From Anisodus tanguticus (lineage: Eukaryota; Streptophyta; Magnoliopsida; Solanales; Solanaceae): a stretch of DNA of 64,000 nucleotides. The stretch is taken from the NCBI GenBank assembly GCA_034509755.1, contig CM067557.1, forward strand, positions 37,692,001 through 37,756,000. The letters are read 5' to 3'. Below are positions 22,600 to 35,100 of this stretch, piece by piece (positions within the stretch are counted from its first letter, which is position 1; each line of letters starts with the position of its first letter). Made by a program: the position numbers and the translations under genes. The notes beneath the pieces were generated by a model that ran no database searches, was not told the DNA's origin, and saw only the letters and a list, made by a program, of their open reading frames with translations.

Positions 22600-22618
22600 C
22601 GATTGCTCTGATATCAAT
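22600..22618 (-). other. Primer-binding site (initiator tRNA-Met type)
   Basis: On the minus strand the bases directly after the LTR end (ACATCA) read ATTGATATCAGAGCAATCG. This matches the plant Met-tRNA primer text TGGTATCAGAGC except for one base. Confidence 0.6.
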
Positions 22619-22987
22619 TGATGTACAATTATAATGCAATTGAGTGAATTATAAAAAATTAACAGACCTAGGAATCTAATCGAAGCTCCGTTCTAGCAAT
22701 TCAGGGATTAGGGTAATCAAGAAGAAGCCAAATTGGAAAAATTGTATTAGAGATAAAAAGAGTATAGTTGTATTATGATGAATGATCAGTTTTACAGTTT
22801 ACATGGTATATATAGATTAAATCTGGAACTAACTAACTGAAATACAACAGTTACAACTTGTAACTAACTAATGGATATCGTAACTAACTTTGGGAACAAC
22901 CAACTAACTTTTGGAATTTAACTGCCTAACTAACTTCTTCCATATCAACTGTATATCACACATATATGAGGTATATACCTTGCATCA
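22619..22987 (-). repeat. Gypsy LTR between pol and a gag-position ORF
   Basis: On the minus strand it begins TGATGCAAGG and ends TGTACATCA, giving matching TGATG/CATCA termini. It is 369 bp. Directly upstream is a purine tract (GGTAGAGGGTAT) at the end of the gypsy pol; directly downstream is a primer site. Thus one LTR is serving as both 3' LTR and 5' LTR. The exact upstream limit could instead be 22947 (TGATATGG). Confidence 0.6.
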
Positions 22988-24093
22988 ATACCCTCTACCG
23001 AACTACAGACTTGTCCTAATGTCTGAAATGACGGAAACATATGCTGCAAATCAGATAAAAACTCCCATGTAATATCAGTTGCATCCAAATCAGTCCATTT
23101 AACCAAAACCTGAGCCACAACTTTATTACCCTTCTTCACCATCCTTCTGTCAAGTAGACCCTGAAGAAGGACAATAAGGACTAGATAAATGAAAAACATG
23201 AGGATGATTAGTCTCATTAGGCAGTTCATGACACTTTTTCAGCTCAGAGATATGAAAGTGTGGTGAATCAACACATCAGCAGGCAATATAAGCTTGTAAG
23301 CAACATCTCCAACCTTAGCAGCAATCAAATAGGGCCCAAAGTGCTTAGTAACCAACTTGTTGAAAGGTCTTACTACAATATAAATTTGTCTATAAGGCTG
23401 CAACTTAAGATCGACCCAATCACCAACTTCAAAACTCCTGTCAGTTCTGTGTTTGTCAGCTAAATCCCTCTCTAGCAACCAATGATCTGTCAACCATCTC
23501 ACAAGAAGACTCACCAGCTAGATAAGGGAGGTGGTAGGTGGTTTCTGTCCATACAAAACCTCATAAGGGGTGCATCTAATAGCAGTATGGTAGGTGGTAT
23601 TGTACCACCATTTAGCTAGATGTAGGAACTTAGACCAGTTCCCAGGGAAATCTGAGCAAAAACATCTCAAATAAGTCTTCAAAATTCTATTTAGAACCTC
23701 AATCTGACCATCAGTTTGGGAATGATATGCGGTAGGTCTATGTAATTGAACACCTTGTAGAGTAAATAACTCTTGCCAGAAAGTGCTTAGAAAAATAGGG
23801 TCCTTATCACTGGTAATAGTGAAAGGTAACCCATGCAACTTAAAGACATTGTCCAAAAAATATTGTGCCACTAATTGAGCATTAGGGATATTGTAAGCAC
23901 ATAACGTGGTCATATTTGCTCAACCTATCTACTACCACCAAGATGACGTCTTTACCTCCAGATTTAGGCAATCACTCAATGAAATCCAAACAAATATCAG
24001 TCCATACCCCTTCAGGAATAGGTAGTGGCTGGATCAATCCAGGATAAGCACCGTCATCATACTTGTGTCTTTGACATACATCACACTGGGCAA
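22988..24093 (-). pseudogene. Ty3/gypsy integrase and chromodomain fragment (inverted copy)
   Basis: Better preserved than the copy in the MATE intron. The integrase core runs open at 23518-23913 (131 codons), then the C-terminal region at 23239-23514 and the chromodomain-like end at 22945-23229. It continues to a natural C-terminus (SFQTLGQVCSSVEGIDARY) at the LTR edge. It starts abruptly at the zinc-binding CDVCQRHK motif, where the foldback repeat begins; no reverse transcriptase or RNase H is present nearby. The catalytic acids in TSDKD and the segment after HSQTDGQ are retained, but upstream truncation and a stop after DFIE make it non-functional. Confidence 0.85.
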
Positions 24094-24094
24094 T

Positions 24095-24880
24095 TCACAG
24101 GATTGCCCCTATTTTAGGGTGGTCTTAAATTTTTGCCCTTCAAATTGGTGGTCATAAATTTTTGCCTTTCGCCTAAAATACCCCTTGAGGATGTGGGTTC
24201 GAATATCAGCAGAGTCAAAAAAAAAATCAAGGCATGATTTCATTAGAAAATATGTCTATTCGGCCAAAGTTGTATAGAAATTATGCCTTAAGGGGCATAG
24301 TTTCTATGTAATTATTCCTCCAAAAATACCTCTGAGTTTGTAGGTTCAAATCCCAGCAGAGTCAAAAAGAAAAAAAATTCAAGGCAAGATTTCATAGAAA
24401 TTATGCCTATTCGACCAAAGTTGTATAAAGATTATGCCTTAAGGGGCATAATTTCTATGTAACTATGCCTGGAGGCAAAGTTTTATTGAAAAATTAAGAT
24501 TATGTCTTGTCCGGCTAGTTACATAGAAACTATGCCCCAAGGAGCATAGTCTCTATATAACTTTGACCGAATTTTGCCTTGAGAATTTTTTCTTTTTTTT
24601 GCCTCGAGAATTTTTTCTTTTTTTTTTGCCTCTACGGGGATTCGAACCCAGAATCTCTGATTTAGTAGACCCACGAAAAAGGGTACTTTGACCCATAATT
24701 TTTTATTAAATGAGTAGTAGGGATAAAAATTAAAATCTCTGATTTAGTAGACCCACGAAAAAGGGTACTTTGACCCATAATTTTTTATTAAATGAGTAGT
24801 AGGGATAAAAATTAAAGACCAGCAAATTGACGAGCAACAATTAAAGACCAGCCCGTATGAAGGGAAATCCACACAATTTT
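24095..24880. repeat. Foldback repeat with tRNA-like B-box motifs, copy 2
   Basis: Inverted counterpart of 881-1546. B-box-like strings: GGGTTCGAATATC near 24200, GGTTCAAATCCC near 24345 (plus), and GGATTCGAACCC near 24640 (minus sense). Contains the 82-bp tandem duplication noted for the composite. Confidence 0.6.
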
Positions 24881-25157
24881 TTGAGGAATAATTAACTTAA
24901 GTAAGTATATGGTCGAATATTGTAGATACATGACTAGAAAATGCACATATTCTCTTTCATTCATGTATGATGAATAAAAGCCCTTGGGCCTTTGTTCATT
25001 TTGTTTTTCAATGAATTCACCGGAAATATGCTAGTAATAAAATGATTTCCAACAGCTCTCTGTTGAAAATCTCAAATTTTCAGTGGATTTGAGAGGTAAC
25101 GCTCATTGGAAAAATAAGTATTTTTAGTATTATACATCAATAACTCTCACGTTTAGA

Positions 25158-25798
25158 AGATGAAAGTTGCGTAGATGGGGATACTTTGATGGATGTGTGG
25201 GCATACTAGGAGAGACGAGATTAGAAATGAAGATATCCGAACAAGATGGGGTGGCTTCGGTAGAGGACAAAATGCGGGAAGCGAGGCTTATATGGTATGG
25301 GCATGTGAGGAGGAGATGCGCGGATGCTCCAGTGCATATGTGTGAGAGGTTGGCTATGGATGGCTTCAGGAGAGGCACAGGTAGACCGAAGAAGTATTGG
25401 GAAGAGGTGACTAGACTGGACATGGCGCAGTAGTAGCTTACCGAGGACATGACCTTAGATAGGAGGTTGTGGAGGACACAGATTATGTTAGAAGGTTAGT
25501 AGGTAGTAGAATATCGTCTCGTTTTTTCTTCCTTAATAATAGTCGTAGTATTGTTCATGTATTTTTTTCTCCTTCGATTTATGATGCTACCTATCGTTTC
25601 TTGTTTTTCGCTTAGCGCACTGTTGTGTTATTACTTTTTTTTGACATGCTTTGTTTTTGTCTTTTTTTGTTTTGCATTATCCTGAGCCGAGAGTCTATCG
25701 GAAACAGCCTTTCTACCTCTCAAGGTAGGGGTAAGGTGTGTGTACACTCTATCCTCCCCAGACCCCAATTGTGGGATTATACTGGATATGTTGTTGTT
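25158..25798 (+). mobile_element. RTE-type LINE, 3' fragment
   Basis: 5'-truncated non-LTR element. The C-terminal part of the ORF reads VASVEDKMREARLIWYGHV then APVHMCERLAMDGF and GRPKKYWEEVTRLDMAQ up to a stop at 25431, the typical plant RTE C-terminus, followed by a 3' untranslated region with GTGTGTACACTCTATCCTCC and a (TTG)n-rich tail GGATATGTTGTTGTTGTA. The reverse transcriptase core is missing. Confidence 0.8.
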
Positions 25799-25917
25799 GT
25801 ATATTTATATTTGAGATTCATCTATTAGGTATATTAATATTCTCCAATTCAATATATATTATAAAGCTAGGCATAGACAAAGTGATGTGACACCTCTCTA
25901 TGGTCAGCATTTGTATT

Positions 25918-26316
25918 TGAAAGAAATAATCCCCTTGATTATTTTCATTGATTGAATAGATATATATACAAGTTACAAAATAGGAGAATCCTATTCCTAT
26001 TCTATTCCTAAAACCTTATTCTACCATAATTCTAACTATACAATTATGGTAAGTGTATATCCTAAATATGGTAAGTGTATATCCTAATCTAGGTAACAAA
26101 TATACTACAATATACTTTCCTTAATATACAACTATGTCCTACTGTTTTGCTGCCCTAGTACCGTGAATGGCCTGGACGAGTTGGGCCATTTGGGCCGCCT
26201 CTGCTGGGCTGCCACTGCTCCACTGCTGGGCTGCCACTGCTCACTGCTTTGTATATCTGTGATATATACTGCTGTATATTCAGTGTATATCACAGGTATA
26301 TTACCTTTGTTTAACA
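25918..26316 (-). repeat. Solo copia LTR with 5-bp TSD GTATT
   Basis: 399 bp. Plus-strand ends are TGAAAGAAATAATCCCC and TTTGTTTAACA, the same termini as the LTRs of the copia element at 31878-37092. GTATT lies at both 25913-25917 and 26317-26321. There is no primer site or internal sequence on either side. It contains two short duplications (GGTAAGTGTATATCCTAA and GCTGGGCTGCCACTGCTC). Confidence 0.9.
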
Positions 26317-26937
26317 GTATTATCTTTTATCTCCTTTTTTTGCATTTTTTCCATTTATGTACATATAATCTACTAACAAAATAGATTAATGAAAGTCTCA
26401 CAAAATAAATAGGAGTAGAAATCAGCCCCCGAAACAATAAATATAGAAAACAGCCCACGAAACTAAATATAAAATCAGCCCACGTAGCAGTATTAACATT
26501 AGCAGTAATAACATGATCAATGTTAAGTTTTAATTCTCTAATTAAAATGAATAAGTAGTGCATATTGAATGTCTATGTTTCTTCATCTTTCCCCTCCCTA
26601 TAGTAAGACTTGGGATTGTTTTGTAACGTTTTTAAAAATAACAATTACTCTTGCATTAAATTTTGGGAGCAATGATCTTCCAATATATATATATATATAT
26701 TGGCATATATATATATGCTCTTCATTCCTTTTTTGGTACACCAGTGCTATGCTGATACAAAAAACAATTAGAAGTAATACAGAAAGAGAGGCTGACTTAT
26801 ATAAGTAATTTTCTTTGTCCTCTTTTATCTATTTTTTCGGTATGGGGGAGCGTCATCATACCTATTTGATACTTTTTACTTCTGGCATGTTGTGAATGCT
26901 GAATTTACATGTATAAACAAGCATATAATAGTTGAAA

Positions 26938-27842
26938 GGGCAAAGGTTCAAATATATCCCTCAACTTTGTGATTTAGAGCAGATATACCCGTTAAAAAGT
27001 GGTGGATATATACACCTGCCGTTACAATATGGTGTAACTATACCCTTATCGTTACACAAATAGTGCAAATATACCCTTTTCACTAACGGAGTTTTTCTAA
27101 AAAATCGTTTAGCTTATTTTTTAATTAAATAAAGTGTCTCATCGCTTTAAAAGAAAGTCTACCCATTATTTTTGGAGACATGTTTTTCTAAAGTCACGCG
27201 ATAATTTTCTTCCTGGTGGATCGGGTCTGATTTGTTTTTTTAAAAAAATTGTGGCTTTAAAAAAAATCTACCAAATTTGTAAATGAATCAGACCCGAACC
27301 ACTAGGAAAAAGATTTACCATGTGACTTTAGAAAAATATGTCTACTAAACAAGTAAACTTTTTTTAAAGTCCCGTGGCGTTTTTGATTCAAAAATAAGCT
27401 AAATTATTTTTTTTTAAATTCCGTCAGAAAAAAGCGGAAGCCGGCTCGAAATATTTGATCTTAGTGTCTTCCTTTCGATGAGATCACTGGAGCGAAGGAA
27501 TCCCTTTCTAGGATTCCGAAAATCTCATACATGCCGAAGGTACATCTGAGACCTTCCTTCCAAGCAACTATGACATAGATAGACAGATGCGAGTGTACTT
27601 CAGGAAACTAAAAGCATCAAATTTGGTGACTTATTAAGGGAAAGACGAAGTAAGAGCATGCTATTGGAGACATTGCAACATATGTCGGGAAGGCCTCCGT
27701 TGATTGTGTACGAACAAAATACGAATCCAAAGGTATATTTGCACAATTTTGTAACAACAGAGTTATATATCCACCACTTTCTTAATAAAGAGTATATCTG
27801 CTCTAAATCACAAAGTTGAGGGGTATATTTGCACCTTTGACC
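26938..27842. mobile_element. Foldback/long-TIR element 3, split by an insert
   Basis: Inverted arms of about 250 bp. The left has CTCAACTTTGTGATTTAGAG, CAAATATACCC, AACGGAG and the right has TAAATCACAAAGTTGAG, GGTATATTTGCAC, TTCCGTCAG in reverse order. A second inner palindrome centres near 27260 (GATCGGGTCTGATT against AATCAGACCCGAAC). The right arm is interrupted at about 27432-27730 by unrelated DNA. Confidence 0.65.
27432..27730. other. GC-richer insert inside the foldback element
   Basis: About 300 bp (AAGCGGAAGCCGGCTCG to TTGTGTACGAACA) that interrupts the right arm. Its base composition is less AT-rich than the flanks and it has no inverted partner. Organelle origin is possible (it looks mitochondrial in style) but I could not identify it. 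Confidence 0.4.
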
Positions 27843-28740
27843 TAATTAAAATGTTCAATAGGTGACTTCTTTATGATTATGATGATGGCTTTGAGTGATA
27901 ACCATTTGATTATTATTTTTCTTTGCCATAATTCTTAATTTGAATACGCAAAAGGAGGAAGTTTTATATAATAGATAGATGGTTATTATATAAAATATAG
28001 ATACAAATAGCTATTATATTATTAATCTGTTGTGCTAAACTTATAGGAGAGAATAATGAGATTTGAATTCATAACAGAATCAATTTAACGATAAATAAAT
28101 TAGGTATTTGTTTGGTTAATTTGGATGATGGATGGGATCCAGTAAGTTGTAAAGCACGACTGCAATTTTAAAAAAAAATCTTTTAGAAAAGTAATAAGTG
28201 AGAAAAAAGGTTGGGGAATCTTAATAGCTAAGTTGATTAGCTATCTGAATTCTAACCTTGTTGGTGGGGATGGCAATTCCCTCCCCGTTGCCCTTATCCC
28301 CTATGTAATAAAAATAATTTTTAAATTTTTTTTTTAAAAAAAAAAGTGAAAAGAAAGGTTAAAAAGAAAAAGAGAAGCAAGGAAAAGGAAAGAAAAAATT
28401 GTGATTCAAACTGCATCCATTACGCGCACGACCACATAAATTTATTTTTCTCTTTTATTGTTTATTCTTTAATGGAGTAGAAATTAGTAAAACATAAAAT
28501 TAGCTAAAATAAATTTTTATATTAATTTTTATTTTCATCAAATGAATGACCTCTTTTCATTGAAATCCTAGTTATTCGTAGTATGATATCAAGAAATCCC
28601 ATTGCTATTATTCAAACATAAATTTAATCGTGATATTAGTTCATGGATAGTGAATCATCTTAGTTGATGTTTGTTTGTAGCAATGAATAAAATATATATA
28701 GGAAATCAAAGCTATCGCCCTCTCTAACATTATCAATTTT
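27843..28740. other. AT-rich spacer with a SINE relative
   Basis: No gene. It holds the diverged SINE at 28235-28320 and poly(A)/poly(T) stretches around 28320-28400. Confidence 0.4.
28235..28320 (+). mobile_element. tRNA-derived SINE, copy 2 (diverged)
   Basis: Shares GCTATCTGAAYTYTAACCTTG, then CCTCCCC, CCCTATGTAATAAAA with the copy at 13590-13700. The B box is decayed (GGGGATGGCAATTCC). Confidence 0.5.
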
Positions 28741-29183
28741 TGTTTTCTTTCATAACCGCGCGGTTAAATTCACTAGTTCACAACGTATGTATGGATCTAT
28801 GTATGAAAGCACAGGCAGAATTAAACGGCTGCCAAAGCTGTGGTTCGTGGTATACACCCATTTAAATTTAAAAAGTCATTGGATAGAACAAAGAACTTTT
28901 TTCTATAACGCTGTCAATTTGACCAAACCTCAACTAGTTCAGCGGGTACTTACTATCTCCCACCAGCACTTGTATCGAAAATCATCAAACTATCAAACCG
29001 AACTCAAAAGCAAGACACAGTATCTCTCTTAAACCTTGAGGTTCAAGATTTTGCTTCCACACTAACAGACGAAATACGCCATGCTCATATGAGATGTACA
29101 TTATGCTCAATGTGAACTTTTTCCTTTTTTCTTTTCTCCGACGACAGTGGAAATACTACTTACAAAGTGTACCTTCTTTTTTT

Positions 29184-32100
29184 TCACAAAAACTGAAATA
29201 GCAGCTCATTCCATACATCAGGCACGCCAGGCAAACACCAATGGATGCAATCCGAGTAACTTGCAGGGTCCGCTAATCTCTCAGGAGTCAACGCCTCCCA
29301 AAACTTACGGTAGATGGAAGGATGGCCGTCTTTCCTGTACTCTGAGAGCTGAGTAATGTTGAGAACGTTAACCTTTGAGCCCAACCTAGCCAGCGTCCTC
29401 TCCACCATCTGCATAGTGGGCAAGTCGGAATCTATGCCCCAGTATGTTCCGCTTATGGGAAGCTTCTCGTTGTAGCAGTTTCCTTCACTTCCTGGTTCCC
29501 ATTCTCCTTTCCTGAATGTTGAAATAAGAAAACAAGAAAAGATATGATCTCTTACAGTAGGGAACGGATAAGAAGAATCTTAACCAAGAAAAGAATCTTT
29601 CATGTTGGATTTCCAGCAACTGGTTGTACTAAAACATAAAATTAAATGCTATGGCATTGACCCAATGAGTATTAGAAATGGATAATTAGAATGGTCGCTT
29701 GCCTTTGCTCCTCACTTTTTCATATCTTGTAATCAGAAACACATTCATGCGCAAGACAAGTGATATGGTTCTCCAGGAGCCTATTGCCTATAGAATGGAC
29801 TCATAGTCACAGCTAGGAGTGGCAAACAGGGAGGTCAAATTGGATATGGGCGGGTCCAAACGGGGGTAACAAAAATGAATAAAGTATCCGACCCACCCAT
29901 ATTTAACACGGGTAAAAAATGGATTAACCGGCAAATAATATGGATGTCTATATTATCAATGGTTTCAAGAACAGTCAGGTGAGAAGTCAAGCTAAAAGCC
30001 AAAATAGGTTTAGACGCCCAGAAAGCAAGAACTCATAAAAAATGACAAGCAGACAAATGGGTATTGACAATATGGATATCCATCTAGATATCCACTTTTT
30101 AGTGGATAATATTCATATTTGATCTATTTTTAAAAAGTTAGTTATACGACCCATGTCTAATGGGCATGGGTCGGATTGAATGGTTACTTGTTTGTTAAAA
30201 CCATTTTGCCAGCCCTAGTCATAGCGCATTTTTTAATTGATATTTGGGAACTCATTTCAACAAATGCACATAGGCAAATGAAATTGATAGCTTTATGTTC
30301 TATGCAAACTTTTCTGTTCAGTTCACCAACAATGTTTGATCTGGATTGAAATGACAATCTAACTAAAACGTTTACATCAGGTACTTAACATTAGATGCAA
30401 AAATCAACATACATCAATAGACGCTGCTTTCAATCTTCTATTTGTTCATTTATAACAATCAAAATTGATTCTAAACTTTGGAATACTGTCAAATCCAAGC
30501 ACTGTGCTTCAGACCTTTGTAGTTAAGTACTTAAAGTAAGCTTTAGCATTAAAGGAGGAGCTCCTCACTTACGTGAAATGTGTAGGGGACATAGTAACGA
30601 AAAACACCTTCTTTGCAGGATCAACATTGGAATCCACCCAATTTGCCCAGGCTTCCATAGCTAACTCCATGCCTCCCACTCCATCTATTTCCTCGCAAAC
30701 TCCATTTTCTTCACTACTCCATCTAAAAAAGTAATGGAACTGATAAGAAAGCAATCCTTTTTTTTCCAGCGAAATTTCCATTTATTCCAAGTTAGAAATA
30801 TAAATAGTTTTAATAGTTCCTGGTAAGCTGAAAGTTTGAAATTTGAAGAAGTATGAAATAGGTCAAATCCAGCCAATTTAAAACGGCAAAAAGAAAGCAA
30901 GCACTCCCACCTTTTTATCTTTTAAATTTTCATTTATCAGTTTTCTGAGATGTCAAGTATTAGTTCTAGGCATATCTGCTGAAGTCATGACGTAGAGTTC
31001 ATACTTACAATAACTTAACAGGGCCCTGTCTCCACCAAAGATATGAATTGAAGATTAATATATCGGCATGCATCCATTCTGATGAATGCCTAAGGAGTGA
31101 ATCTGGACGTAGTATTCGCTCAGACAGCCTGTGATCAACTGGATCATCAGAATTTGATTCGACAAGAAGTGGGGCCCAAAGGAACTCTATGCTGGCGTTA
31201 TATTCCTGGTCATCAACACAGAAACACTTGAATTTAGTAACAGATGTTAAATTATCTTGACATGACTTTTACACTGTATAACCGTCCATCAAAATAATAG
31301 CCGACAAATGTATATTTTTTGTATATTAAAGTAAAATATACATATTTTATAGATACTAGTGTATATTTTTTATATATTTGGCTAGCAAATGTAATTCTTT
31401 TTGTCCAACCAGCAACATGTGTAACTTTCCCTTAAATTTAAGTCAAACTTGAGATCACATAAAGTTTGAGATCACTTAGTTGAATGGTACATTTCATATA
31501 CTGAATATAAGTTCACTTCACCTCTGCTCTAAATATTGAAAGGTGGGCCTGTGGTGTCATGAACTTCTTATCAGCTGGAATAACAGATTGCATTAGACAC
31601 ACCATCGATATCCACTGTCCTCTATTCAGTGAGTCTCCCACAAACATTAGTCTCTTCCCTCTTAATTTCTCCCACATTTCGGTCACATTCCACCTGTGTA
31701 TCAACGTTACCAAGTCAATAAACATGACAAGCAAGATACAACAATTTCTAGAACATAATACAAAAATTCAAACATTATAGCCTGAGATTAACTAATCTGA
31801 TTTTATTATCTGGTTAGTATTAAGAAATTACTCATGCATTCTCTCATCTAATGTTACAGTTGGTTCTTGAATGTTATTGAAAGAAATAATCCCCTTGATT
31901 ATTTTCATTAATTGAAAGGTATTTATACAAGTTACAAAATAGGAGAATCCTATTCCTATTCTATTCCTAAAACCTTATTCTACCATAATTCTAACTATAC
32001 AATTATGGTAGGTGTATCATACTAATTTAGGTAACAAATACATTACAATATACATCAAATATATGTACCATATATACAAGATTACATTATGTAATCTGCC

Positions 32101-35100
32101 CGTGATTTGTTGGGCTTCTGTGACAGCCAGCCCACTGGCTAACGTGACTGGCTGGGCTGGGCTACTGCTTTGCTCCATTTGCCCGTGATATACACTTCTG
32201 TATATCGGCTGTATATCACGGGTATATTCCTATGTTTAACACACCCCCTCAGTCATAGCGGGCGGTCTTCGAACGCTGAGACTGTCCCTAAAATCTTCAA
32301 AAAGGACCGGGGGTAGACCCTTCGTAAAGATGTCTGCAACTTGATAACGAGACGGGACATGGCAGACGCGAACGTGACCCTTAGCAACCTTTTCACGGAC
32401 AAAGTGAATGTCCATTTCGATATGCTTAGTGCGTTGGTGCTGAACCGAGTTACCTGAAAGGTAGATGGCACTAATGTTATCGCAATATACCAAGGTTGCC
32501 TTCTGAATTGGACAATGAAGCTCCAACAGCAAATTACGTAGCCAACATGATTCGGAGACCACATTTGCTACCCCTCGATATTCGACCTCTGCACTTGAGC
32601 ATGATAGAGTTGCCTGACGCTTCGCCGACCAGGAGACCAAGTTGTTGCCAAGGAACATACAGTAGCTAGACGTCGAACGTCTGGTGTCAGGACATCCACC
32701 CCAATCGGCATCTGTGTATGAGACAAGTGTGGATGTAGATGAAGGATACAAATGCAAACCATAGTCCAGTGTCCCCTGAATATACCGAATGATGCGTTTG
32801 ATTGCATTCATGTGCTCAACTCTGGGATCATGCATGAATAAACACACTTGCTGAACAGCATACGTAATATCCGGTCTGGTAAATGTCGGATCGAAGGGCC
32901 CCCGCAAGATCTGCGATAGCGGGTCGGGTCCTCGTATGGTGCGCCGGCCTCTGCACTAAGTTTGGGCTTTGTATCAACTGGAGTGGAAGTGGACTTACAG
33001 GATGACATCCCAGCCCTCTCGATGATCTCAGCCGCATACTTTCTTTGAGACAAAAACAAACCATCTGAATGACGTTTGACGGCAATCCCCAAAAAGTAAC
33101 TCAAGGTTCCTAAGTCTTTCATAGCAAGCTCAGAGCTGAGCATAGCCATGATAGACTGGCGTAAGGCATCGGAAGAGGCAGTCAAAATGATATCATCCAC
33201 GTACAATAGATTGTAGGCCAAGGACGAACCACGACGGTAGATGAACAAGGAATTATCTGACCTGATGTGAGTGAACCCAATAGTCGAAACAAAGTCAGCA
33301 AATCTCGTATACCAGGCCCGTGGAGACTGCTTAAGCCCATATAAGGACTTCTTTAATAAACAGACATGATGAGGACGTTTGGGATCCCTGAATCCCAACG
33401 GCTAATGCATATAGACTGTTTTCTTGAGATCCCCATGTAGGAAAGCATTCTTGACATCCAACTGGTGAATAGGCCATGCCTGTGAAAGAGCCAAGCTAAG
33501 TACAGTGCGAATGGTAGCCGGTTTGACCACCGGACTAAACGTCTTACCACAATCTATCCCAACCTGTTGAGTCTTACCATCACCCACAAGCCGCGCCTTA
33601 TGTCGAGCAAATGACCCGTCTGAATTCTCCTTATGAGCAAAAATCCACAAAGACCTGATAACATTAATACCAGATGGACGGGGCACCAACTCCCATGTCT
33701 TATTATCAATAAGAGCATTATATTCATCGGTCATAGCAATTTTCCAATTCGGGTCGTTTAAGGCGGACACGGGATTAAGGGGCAAGGGGATTTAGAGACA
33801 TTAGAATGTAAATTAAAATGTCTCTTAGGTGTAAAAATACCCGGCTGACTACGAATGACCGGTCTATAACTCGAGGAAGAATTTAGTGAATTTTGAGAAT
33901 TTGCTGGGCTCGAGACGGACGGCTGCACGCGGCGGGCAAAAAGGGCATCTTGGCCCAAATCGGGAATCGGGGTGAATCGGACCAGCCTCCGAATTGGGCC
34001 GGGACCGGCCCAATTGCCGGAACTGTTCCGGCGGCGATCCGAAACTGGACTCGGAACAATGGGGCCAGCGGGTAGTGGGCCCGCTGGAGAATATTGGGTG
34101 CGGGATATGTCCGAAAAATGGTGAGTAATATACGGGGATATACCATCATCCAAAAAATTATACGAACTAGGCTCGGGAGTCTGAACTTTCGTAAATGGAA
34201 ATTGGGTTTCATCGAAAATCACATGGCAATTAATTATGATTTTCTTGGAGGATAAATCAAAGCATTTGTAACTCCGATGATTAGACGGATAACCCAAAAA
34301 CACACACGGAGTAGACCGGGCCTGAAGTTTGTTAATTGTGGTGGATGGGAATAACGGATAACACAAGCACCCAAAAATCCGAAGATGAGAATAAGAAGGG
34401 TTCTTATTATATAGGATTTGGAGGGGGAAGAATATGTCAGACCTTTGGACGGAATTATGTTAAGGAGATATGTTGCCATTTGCAGAGCATGATGCCAAAA
34501 ATATGGGGGTACGGAAGCATGGAGTAAGAGGGTGCGGACAATGTTATTTATGGAACGAATTTTGCGTTCGGCTTTCCCATTTTGAGATGTATGAGAGCAC
34601 GAAAAATGAAAATTGATCCCATTATAATCACTGAACTCCCGAAACACCCTATTGTCATACTCTTTCCCATTATCACACTGAATATTTTTTATTTCTCTTT
34701 CGAATTGTGTTCTAATGAATGCTCTAAATTTTATGAAAACAGAAAACACTTGAGATTTATTGGCCATTGAAAACGTCCACAAAAATTTAGAATAATCATC
34801 CAAAAAAATAACATAATATCGATGACCTAATGAACTTAGAACAGGAGACGTCCATAGGTCGCTATGAATAATATCAAATGGCATTGAAGTATGAGAATTT
34901 GAGTCCACAAATGGCAACTTAACAATTTTTCCTAACGAACAAGATTGACAAATTTGTGTACGACTCGTACCCTTACTAGAAATAAAGCTATTTTTATCTA
35001 AAACTGATAAAATAGAAGATCCCGGATGACCAAGGCGAGCATGCCACATGGAAGGAGAAATGGCTGCAAAAGGTGAAGGCAAGGCTTGACTCGATGGACT

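Larger units (their letters stand above)
22988..24932 (-). mobile_element. Gypsy pol/foldback composite, right (inverted) copy
   Basis: Inverted copy of 831-2623, here joined to the rest of the pol 3' end and an LTR. Integrase motifs seen: CQRHKYDDGAYPG, PIPEGVWTD, TSDKDPIFLSTFWQ, HSQTDGQIEVLNR, YGQKPPTTS, followed by VLVKWTDLD...TWEF. The foldback part (24095-24880) has an 82-bp tandem duplication (24653-24734 and 24735-24816) absent from the left copy. Confidence 0.75.
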
